Assembly (NCBI GenBank): GCA_023389175.1
Contig: JAEWEW010000082.1
Location: 1-11,753, forward strand
DNA: 11,753 nt
Direction of reading: 5' to 3'
Source of the DNA: Pseudomonadota bacterium
GTDB taxonomy: Bacteria > Pseudomonadota > Gammaproteobacteria > Burkholderiales > Burkholderiaceae_E
Shown here piece by piece: positions 6,911-11,753 of this stretch (positions are counted from its first letter, which is position 1; every line of letters begins with the position of its first letter). The notes under the pieces were generated by a model, which was not told the DNA's origin, did no database searches, and worked only from the letters and a program-made list of their open reading frames with translations. The translations under genes and the position numbers were made by a program.

Positions 6911-6915
6911 AGGAG
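6911..6915 (+). promoter_or_regulatory. Ribosome binding site of the NitT/TauT-type binding protein
   Basis: AGGAG lies 6 bases before ATG 6922 in an A/G-rich leader (GAAGAGGAGACGAAG). It rejects the GTG at 6865 that overlaps the upstream stop. A second in-frame ATG at 6931 is possible but is less well spaced. Confidence 0.7.
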
Positions 6916-6921
6916 ACGAAG

Positions 6922-7932
6922 ATGAGAAGGATGAGAAGGATCGCGATCGGCGCGCTGGTTTCGGCCGCGTTGACCCTGCCGCTCGCGGCGCAGGCGGAGG
7001 TGAGCGAGCTGCACATTCCGCTCGGCGCGGGCGGCTTCGGCTTCCTGCCGCTGCACATGATGAAGAAGCATGGCCTGATCGAGAAGCAGGCGGCCAAGGA
7101 AGGGATGAAGGTCACCGTGAACTGGGCCAACATCGGCGGACCGTCCGTCATGATCGACGCCCTGCTCTCCGGCTCGGCCCACTTCGTCTCGGCGGGGCCG
7201 CCTTCCTTCCTCATCCTGTGGGACCGTACCCGTGGCAACGTGAAGGGCGTTGCGGCGATGAGCTCCATGCCGATGAGCCTCAACACCCGCGCGGCGCACC
7301 TGAAGTCCATCGATGACCTGCGCGAGTCCGACAAGATCGGCGTGACCTCGGTCAAGTCGTCCATTCCGTCGATCATCATGCAGATGTACGCGGTGGAGAA
7401 GTACGGCAAGGACCAGGCCTTCCGCTTCGACCCGTACACGGTCACCATGAGCCATGCCAACGCGGCGGTGGCGCTGCTTTCCGGCAGCAGCAACATCGTG
7501 GCGCACTATGCCTCGCCACCGCTCAGCCAGCGGGAGCTGAAGGAGCCGGGCATCCGCTCCATCATGAATTCCGACGATGTCATGGGCGGCTCCACCACCT
7601 TCACGATGGTGTCCACCACCAGCAAGTTCCACGACGAGAATCCCAAGGTCTACGCCGCCTTCGTGGCCGCGCTGAAGGAGGCCCAGGCGATGATCAAGGC
7701 TGACAAGCGTGCCGCGGCCCAGGTGCTGATCGAGTCCATGGGCGGAGGGAACGCCTTCTCGATCGACGACATGGTGGCGATCCTGGACGATCCGTCCACC
7801 AAGTACATCAGCAAGCCGGAGAACGTCATGAAGTACGCCAACTTCATGCATGACATCGGCTCGATCAAGAGCCGGCCAAAGTCAATCACCGAGCTGTTCT
7901 TCGACGCAGCCGACATCGCCGACGGCAACTGA
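6922..7932 (+). CDS. NitT/TauT/SsuA-type ABC importer periplasmic binding protein
   Basis: Exported ligand-binding component (NMT1/THI5-like, type-2 periplasmic fold) of the importer encoded by the next two genes. From ATG 6922 it has 336 residues. Three arginines in the first six residues are followed by a hydrophobic core and a signal peptidase site after AQA (residue 25). The mature start reads as a first strand LHIPLGAG, then GFLPLHMMKKHGLIEKQA, the typical fold segment 'pathway to the ligand by a short helix'. Further family signs are VNWANIGGPSVMIDALLSG, AGPPSFLIL and DDLRESDKIGV near residues 132-142. The aromatic pocket and sulfonate-specific residues cannot be assigned by eye, so the ligand is unknown; taurine, alkanesulfonates, nitrate, cyanate, pyrimidines and aromatic acids are all bound by family members. 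It is led by a palindrome and by a strong ribosome site. Confidence 0.9.
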   Translation: MRRMRRIAIGALVSAALTLPLAAQAEVSELHIPLGAGGFGFLPLHMMKKHGLIEKQAAKEGMKVTVNWANIGGPSVMIDALLSGSAHFVSAGPPSFLILWDRTRGNVKGVAAMSSMPMSLNTRAAHLKSIDDLRESDKIGVTSVKSSIPSIIMQMYAVEKYGKDQAFRFDPYTVTMSHANAAVALLSGSSNIVAHYASPPLSQRELKEPGIRSIMNSDDVMGGSTTFTMVSTTSKFHDENPKVYAAFVAALKEAQAMIKADKRAAAQVLIESMGGGNAFSIDDMVAILDDPSTKYISKPENVMKYANFMHDIGSIKSRPKSITELFFDAADIADGN

Positions 7933-7935
7933 CGC

Positions 7936-8748
7936 ATGCCCATGGCGGATCCGATCCTCCCCGCGGCGGCGGCCTCGCCGCTGCTGGCCGTCGAGGGCGT
8001 GACGATGCAATACCGCACCCGGGACCACATCGTCACCGCGACCTATCGCGTCACCTTCGACGTCTTCCGCTCGGACCGGTTCGTCCTGGTCGGCCCGTCG
8101 GGCTGCGGCAAGTCGACCCTGCTCAAGGCGGTTGGCGGATACCTGGCGCCGCTCGAGGGCCGGATCCGGCTGAACGGGCGCGACATCGTGAAGCCGGGAC
8201 CCGACCGGGTCATGGTCTTCCAGGAGTTCGACCAGCTCCTGCCCTGGAAGACCGTGCTGGAGAATGTCGTCTTCGCGCTCACCGCCAGCGGCCGCCTGAA
8301 GCGCCGGGAGGCAATCGAGAAGGCGCGGCACTACATCGACAAGGTGAAGCTGACCGCGTTCGCCGGCAGCCTGCCGCACACGCTCTCGGGCGGCATGAAG
8401 CAGCGCGTGGCGATCGCACGCGGCATGGCGATGGAGCCGGACATCCTCCTGATGGACGAGCCGTTCGCGGCGCTCGACGCCCTCACCCGCGGCAGGATGC
8501 AGGAGGAGCTGCTTCAGCTCTGGGAAGACACGAGGTTCACCGTGCTCTTCGTGACGCATTCGATCCAGGAGGCGGTGCGGATCGGCAGCCGCATCCTGCT
8601 GCTGAGCGCCCATCCCGGGCAGGTGCGGGCCGAGCTCGACAGCACCGGCGTCGACGCCCCGGAGCCCGACGGCCGGCGGCTCTCGGAGTACATCGAGCAA
8701 TTGCTCTTCCAGGAAGACGCCTCCCAGAGGAGTACCGAGCATGCCTGA
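7936..8748 (+). CDS. NitT/TauT/SsuB-type ABC transporter ATP-binding protein
   Basis: ATPase subunit of the importer formed with the binding protein just before it and the permease just after it. The 270-residue length is normal. A 16-residue Ala/Pro-rich leader precedes the domain. Walker A GPSGCGKS is at 53-60, the Q-loop VMVFQEFDQLLPWKTV (92-107) is the TauB/SsuB hallmark, the signature LSGGMKQR is at 150-157, Walker B ILLMDEP is at 170-176, the D-loop is ALDALTR, and the switch histidine is H208 in FVTHSIQEA. The C-terminal part follows the family pattern of LLLSAHPGQV. All catalytic positions are present, so it should be active. ATG 7936 lies 3 bases after the upstream stop; ATG 7942 is an alternative two codons in. 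The 3' end overlaps the permease start by 8 bases. Confidence 0.94.
   Translation: MPMADPILPAAAASPLLAVEGVTMQYRTRDHIVTATYRVTFDVFRSDRFVLVGPSGCGKSTLLKAVGGYLAPLEGRIRLNGRDIVKPGPDRVMVFQEFDQLLPWKTVLENVVFALTASGRLKRREAIEKARHYIDKVKLTAFAGSLPHTLSGGMKQRVAIARGMAMEPDILLMDEPFAALDALTRGRMQEELLQLWEDTRFTVLFVTHSIQEAVRIGSRILLLSAHPGQVRAELDSTGVDAPEPDGRRLSEYIEQLLFQEDASQRSTEHA
8728..8732 (+). promoter_or_regulatory. Ribosome binding site for the permease, inside the ATPase gene
   Basis: AGGAG, 8 bases before ATG 8741. It lies within the last codons of the ATPase gene and supports the 8-base overlap as real. Confidence 0.65.
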
Positions 8749-9616
8749 GACCCTCCGGGGGCCGGCACCGCGGCCGAGGATCGTCAACACGGTGCGCAAC
8801 ACCGGCTTCGGCGTCGTGGAGAAGCCGCTGTCGGCCTGGGAGCGGCTGCTCGACAACGGGGCGGCCCGCAAGACAGCGCTGCTGGTCCTGCTTGCCATCG
8901 CCTGGGAGGTGTACGGCCAGTTCCTCGACAACCCGCTGCTCTTCCCGACCTTCTCCGACACCGCGGGCGCCTTCTTCTCGGGCCTTGCATCCGGCAAGCT
9001 GCTGCAGGCTGCCTGGTCATCGATCTCCCTGCTGCTCCAGGGCTATGCCGTCGGCATGGCGATCGCAGCCGCCTTCACCGCGTTCGCCAGTGCGACGCGG
9101 CTGGGCGCGGACCTGCTCGAGACCCTGACCTCCATGTTCAATCCGCTGCCCTCGATCGCGCTGCTGCCGCTCGCGATGATCTGGTTCGGCCTCGGCGAAG
9201 GCAGCATCGTCTTCGTGCTGGTGCATGCGGTGCTGTGGGCGGTGGCATTGAACACCCACACCGGATTCCGCTCGGTCAGCCCCACCTGGCGGATGGTCGG
9301 CCGCAACTACGGGCTCAGCCGGATCGGCTACGTGACGCGCATCCTGATACCAGGCGCCTTCCCGAGCATCCTCACCGGCATGAAGATCGGCTGGGCTTTC
9401 GCCTGGCGCACCCTGATCGCGGCCGAGCTGGTCTTCGGCGTGAGCTCCGGCTCCGGCGGGCTCGGCTGGTTCATCTTCCAGAACAAGAACATGCTCGACA
9501 TTCCCAACGTGTTCGCCGGCCTTCTCACGGTCATCCTCCTCGGCCTCCTGGTGGAGAACTTCATCTTCCGGGTAGTCGAACGCCGCACGGTGAACCGCTG
9601 GGGGATGCAGACGTGA
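8741..9616 (+). CDS. NitT/TauT/SsuC-type ABC transporter permease
   Basis: Inner-membrane permease (BPD_transp_1) of the importer, 291 residues. A polar N-terminus of about 43 residues is followed by membrane segments, estimated by eye at about 44-60, 93-117, 134-152, 155-175, 214-235 and 255-277. The ATPase-contact EAA-type loop is GRNYGLSRIGYVTRILIPGA (187-206), followed by SILTGMKIGWAFAWRTLIAAEL and GLGWFIF (241-247), both standard for SsuC/TauC. PLPSIALLPLAMIWFGLGEGS (135-155) is the signature segment of the third helix region. The N-terminal extension is longer than in many SsuC proteins and has no recognisable domain. It is coupled to the ATPase by an ATGCCTGA overlap. Only one permease gene is present, so a homodimer is expected. 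The gene ends just before a strong hairpin. Confidence 0.92.
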   Translation: MPETLRGPAPRPRIVNTVRNTGFGVVEKPLSAWERLLDNGAARKTALLVLLAIAWEVYGQFLDNPLLFPTFSDTAGAFFSGLASGKLLQAAWSSISLLLQGYAVGMAIAAAFTAFASATRLGADLLETLTSMFNPLPSIALLPLAMIWFGLGEGSIVFVLVHAVLWAVALNTHTGFRSVSPTWRMVGRNYGLSRIGYVTRILIPGAFPSILTGMKIGWAFAWRTLIAAELVFGVSSGSGGLGWFIFQNKNMLDIPNVFAGLLTVILLGLLVENFIFRVVERRTVNRWGMQT

Positions 9617-9618
9617 GC

Positions 9619-9650
9619 GCCGGGCTGCGGCATGCCACCGCAGCTCCGGC
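9619..9650 (+). other. Strong 12-bp RNA hairpin between permease and Bug genes
   Basis: Arms 9619-9630 and 9638-9650 pair over 12 bp with a single bulged T at 9645 and a 7-base loop (CATGCCA). Inner pairing is CTGCGG with CCGCAG, outer is GCCGGG with CTCCGGC. It begins 3 bases after the permease stop. It lacks a downstream T run, so it is not a classical intrinsic terminator; it could shield the 3' end of the importer mRNA or partly stop transcription before the Bug gene. Confidence 0.6.
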
Positions 9651-9681
9651 GACAGGACGGCCCATGCAGTGCCGAAACGAC

Positions 9682-9687
9682 AAGGAG
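9682..9687 (+). promoter_or_regulatory. Ribosome binding site choosing the Bug protein start
   Basis: AAGGAG lies 5 bases before ATG 9693. It rejects an in-frame GTG at 9669 that precedes it by 24 bases. Confidence 0.75.
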
Positions 9688-9692
9688 ACGCC

Positions 9693-10670
9693 ATGACCGC
9701 CATTCTCAGAAGCCTGGTTGCCACCCTCGCGTGCCTGCTCGGCGCCGCCGCGCTGCCGGCCGGCGCGAGCGACGCCTATCCGGAGAAACCGGTCCATCTG
9801 ATCGTGCCCTTCCCGCCCGGCGGCGGAACCGACGCCTTCGCCCGCATACTCGCGCGCGAGCTGTCGAGCATGTGGTCCCAGCCGCTCGTGGTGGAGAACC
9901 GCGCCGGCGCCCAGGGCAACATCGGCACGCAGATGGGCGCGAACGCGGCACCCGACGGCTACACGCTCATGTTCGCGCACCAGGGCGTCTTCACCATCAA
10001 CCCGTTCCTCTACGACAAGATCGGGTTCGACCCAGTCGCCGACCTGGTCGCGGTCTCGCGGGGCACCCAGCAGCCGTTCGTGCTGGTGGCCCATCCTGCG
10101 GTGCCGGCCGCCACGCTCGCGGAGCTCACCGCGCTCGCCAAGGCGCAACCGGGCAAGCTGACCTTCGCCTCCAGCTCCTCCGGGCCGCAGATGGCGGTGG
10201 AGATGTACAAAATGGCGGCGGGCATCAACCTGCTGCATGTCCCCTACAAGGGCGCCGGCCCGGCGGTGGTCGACCTGCTGGCCGGGCATGTCGACCTGAT
10301 GGTCGCGAATCCCACTTCCGTCGCGCCGCATGTGCGTACCGGCAAGCTGCGCGCGCTGGTCGTCTTCGGCAAGGAACGGGTGAGCGTCCTGCCGGATGCC
10401 CCGACCGCACCGGAGGCCGGCTTTCCTCAGCTGGGCGAGAACCCCGAGTGGTACGGCGTGACGGTGCCGGCCGGGACACCGGCCGCCATCATCACCCGGC
10501 TCAATCGCGACATCGCCACCGCGCTGTCCCGGCCGGAGGCGCAGAAGGCGATTCGCGACCTGGGGATGACGCCATCGCCGAGCTCGCCGGAGGAGTTTGC
10601 CCAGCAGATCCGCCGCGACCATGAAACCTGGGGCCGCGTGGTCAAGGCATCCGGCGTGAAGGCGAACTGA
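9693..10670 (+). CDS. Bug/TctC-type periplasmic solute-binding protein (tripartite tricarboxylate transporter family)
   Basis: Exported binding protein of 325 residues, a usual length for the family. The signal peptide has R6 before a hydrophobic core and a probable cleavage after AGA (residue 25). The mature protein opens with AYPEKPVHLIVPFPPGGGTD (28-47), the Bug hallmark including the first ligand-binding loop. NRAGAQGNIGT (69-79), AAPDGYTLM (85-93), LLHVPYKGAGPAV and VDLLAGHVDLM follow in the expected order, then PDAPTAPEAGFP and VPAGTPAAII near the C-terminal part. Family members bind carboxylates, amino acids or vitamins such as nicotinate. Many are encoded without TctA/TctB membrane partners, and none is visible here. 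Within the cluster it may serve as an additional scavenger or sensor for the same compound. It follows the permease after 76 bases containing a hairpin, and precedes the thiamine-diphosphate enzyme by 43 bases. Confidence 0.93.
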   Translation: MTAILRSLVATLACLLGAAALPAGASDAYPEKPVHLIVPFPPGGGTDAFARILARELSSMWSQPLVVENRAGAQGNIGTQMGANAAPDGYTLMFAHQGVFTINPFLYDKIGFDPVADLVAVSRGTQQPFVLVAHPAVPAATLAELTALAKAQPGKLTFASSSSGPQMAVEMYKMAAGINLLHVPYKGAGPAVVDLLAGHVDLMVANPTSVAPHVRTGKLRALVVFGKERVSVLPDAPTAPEAGFPQLGENPEWYGVTVPAGTPAAIITRLNRDIATALSRPEAQKAIRDLGMTPSPSSPEEFAQQIRRDHETWGRVVKASGVKAN

Positions 10671-10713
10671 CGCGGCCGACGAACCGCCACCAACCATCCC
10701 TTCCGAGGGGACC

Positions 10714-11753
10714 ATGGCCCAGACGATGACAGGTGCGCGCCTGCTCGCGCAGACGCTCAAGGCGTACGGCGTCTCTCACGTGTTCTTCATGGACGCGATC
10801 ATCCGCCGGGTGCTGCCGGAGATCGAGCTCGCCGGCATCGAGCGCATCCTCGGGCACTCGGAGAAAGGGGTGGCCTACATGGCCGACGGCTTCGCCAGGA
10901 TGTCCGGACGACCCGGGATCTGCATGGCCCAGTAGGTCGGCGCGGCGAACCTCGCGGCAGGCCTCCAGGATGCCTACCTCGGCCACTCCCCGCTCATCGC
11001 CATCACCGGCCGCCACGTGGCGCAGAACCAGTATCGCAACGCCTACCAGGAAGTCGCTCACGAGCCGCTCTTCACGCCGGTCACCAAGTTTCGTGGGCGG
11101 ATCGACACCCTGGAGCAGATCCCGCACCTCATGCGAGCGGCCTTCCGCGAGGCGACGACCGGTACGCCCCGCCCGGTACACCTGGACATCGCCGGCTTCA
11201 CCGGCGATGCGCTCAGCTCGCTCGAAGGCTCGTTCGAGGTGGTTGCGGACGAGGCTCACACGCGCTACCCGTCGTTCCGCCCGGGCCCGGACCCCACTGC
11301 CGTGGCAAGCGCTGTCGCCGCCCTGAAGGCATCGACGCGGCCGGTCATCGTGGCGGATCGCGGCTGCGTCATCGCGGATGCGATCCCGGAGATCCTGGCG
11401 CTTGCGGAACGGACAGGCGCGGTGGTCGTCTCGACGCCGGATGCCAAGTCGCCGCTGCTCGAAGCGCACGGCGCGTTCTGCGGCATCGCGGGACTCTATG
11501 GACAAGGTGGCGCCAATCGGGTGGTAGCCGAGGCCGACCTCGTGGTCTTCGCCGGAAGCACGACCAGCGACCACACCACCTGCGGCTGGAAGATGCCCCG
11601 CCCGGGCACTCCGATCATCCAGATCGACATCGACCCGGTGGAGATCGGCCGCAACTACCCGTCGGTGGTGGGTCTGCAGAGCGACGTGCGATCCGCGGTG
11701 CGGGCGCTGGTCGCCGCGGCGGCGCCTGCGGCGCATGGGGAATGGCTCGAGAC
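10714..11753 (+). pseudogene. Thiamine-diphosphate-dependent enzyme (acetolactate synthase superfamily), interrupted by an in-frame TAG; 3' end outside window
   Basis: Starts at ATG 10714, 3-5 bases after a GAGGGG ribosome site. The N-terminal cofactor-binding domain has MTGARLLAQTLKAYGVSHVF, then HSEKGVAYMADGFAR with the cofactor-activating glutamate E50. Codon 74 is TAG (10933-10935), after CMAQ and immediately before VGAANLAAGLQDAYLGHSPL. Relatives usually have a serine here (AQSVGAANL), so one C-to-A change from TCG explains it. The frame then stays open to the window edge through the rest of the N-domain and the middle domain (about residues 190-330, with IIQIDIDPVEIGRNYP). A truncated 73-residue product would lack both, and no start codon follows the stop closely, so the gene is probably inactive unless TAG is suppressed, or the base is a sequencing error. 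A glyoxylate carboligase is unlikely because that enzyme lacks the E50-type glutamate. Expected products are decarboxylases or ligases of 2-oxo acids. Confidence 0.85.

Noticed and set aside
9619..9692. Intrinsic terminator after the permease gene
   Set aside because: The hairpin is strong, but the following bases (GACAGGACGG) have no T run, so it is listed as a hairpin instead.
10642..11736. 364-codon open frame on the - strand opposite the interrupted thiamine-diphosphate enzyme
   Set aside because: Considered because the + strand frame carries a stop, but the - strand product is Arg/His/Asp-rich and domainless, while the + strand frame is conserved on both sides of the TAG.
10714..11753. 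Glyoxylate carboligase plus tartronate-semialdehyde reductase pathway
   Set aside because: Attractive because of the two beta-hydroxyacid dehydrogenases, but the thiamine-diphosphate enzyme has a glutamate (E50) where glyoxylate carboligase characteristically does not, and no hydroxypyruvate isomerase is present.

Overview
The window is a compact, high-GC, single-strand stretch of bacterial DNA. Every convincing gene is on the + strand, with gaps of at most about 76 bases and several stop/start overlaps. The gene families (a branched-chain-amino-acid-type ABC importer, a nitrate/taurine-type ABC importer, a Bug solute-binding protein, a MmgE/PrpD protein and beta-hydroxyacid dehydrogenases) and the base composition suggest a proteobacterium. 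The Bug protein in particular points to Burkholderiales (Betaproteobacteria) or a high-GC alphaproteobacterium. This placement is inference; the window holds no rRNA or other marker gene.

Layout. (1) 1-2881: end of a LivFGHMJ-type (HAAT) importer. A LivG-type ATPase appears to be the C-terminal part of a longer, probably LivM-LivG fused protein that begins before the window; it is followed by LivF and a periplasmic type-1 binding protein. (2) 2883-6868: an enzyme block. It has a first 3-hydroxyisobutyrate-dehydrogenase-type oxidoreductase, a small cupin resembling Mn-dependent cupin hydroxynitrile lyases, a NIPSNAP protein, a second and divergent 3-hydroxyisobutyrate-dehydrogenase-type oxidoreductase, and a MmgE/PrpD protein. 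(3) 6922-9616: a complete NitT/TauT/SsuABC-type importer (binding protein, ATPase, permease). (4) 9693-10670: an orphan Bug/TctC-type binding protein with no membrane partner in view. (5) 10714 to the window end: a thiamine-diphosphate enzyme of the acetolactate-synthase superfamily, interrupted by an in-frame amber codon at its codon 74 and cut off by the window edge.

Together this looks like one long catabolic transcription unit. Three unrelated periplasmic binding proteins serve uptake of a small organic acid or amino-acid-like compound, and cytoplasmic enzymes could decarboxylate, dehydrate/isomerise and oxidise or reduce beta-hydroxy acids. The substrate cannot be read from the sequence. 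Two local structures stand out between genes: a 14-base perfect palindrome ahead of the NitT/TauT-type binding protein, and a 12-bp hairpin between the permease and the Bug gene. No RNA genes, CRISPR arrays, insertion sequences, attachment sites or origins were seen, and no stretch over 300 bases lacks a gene.
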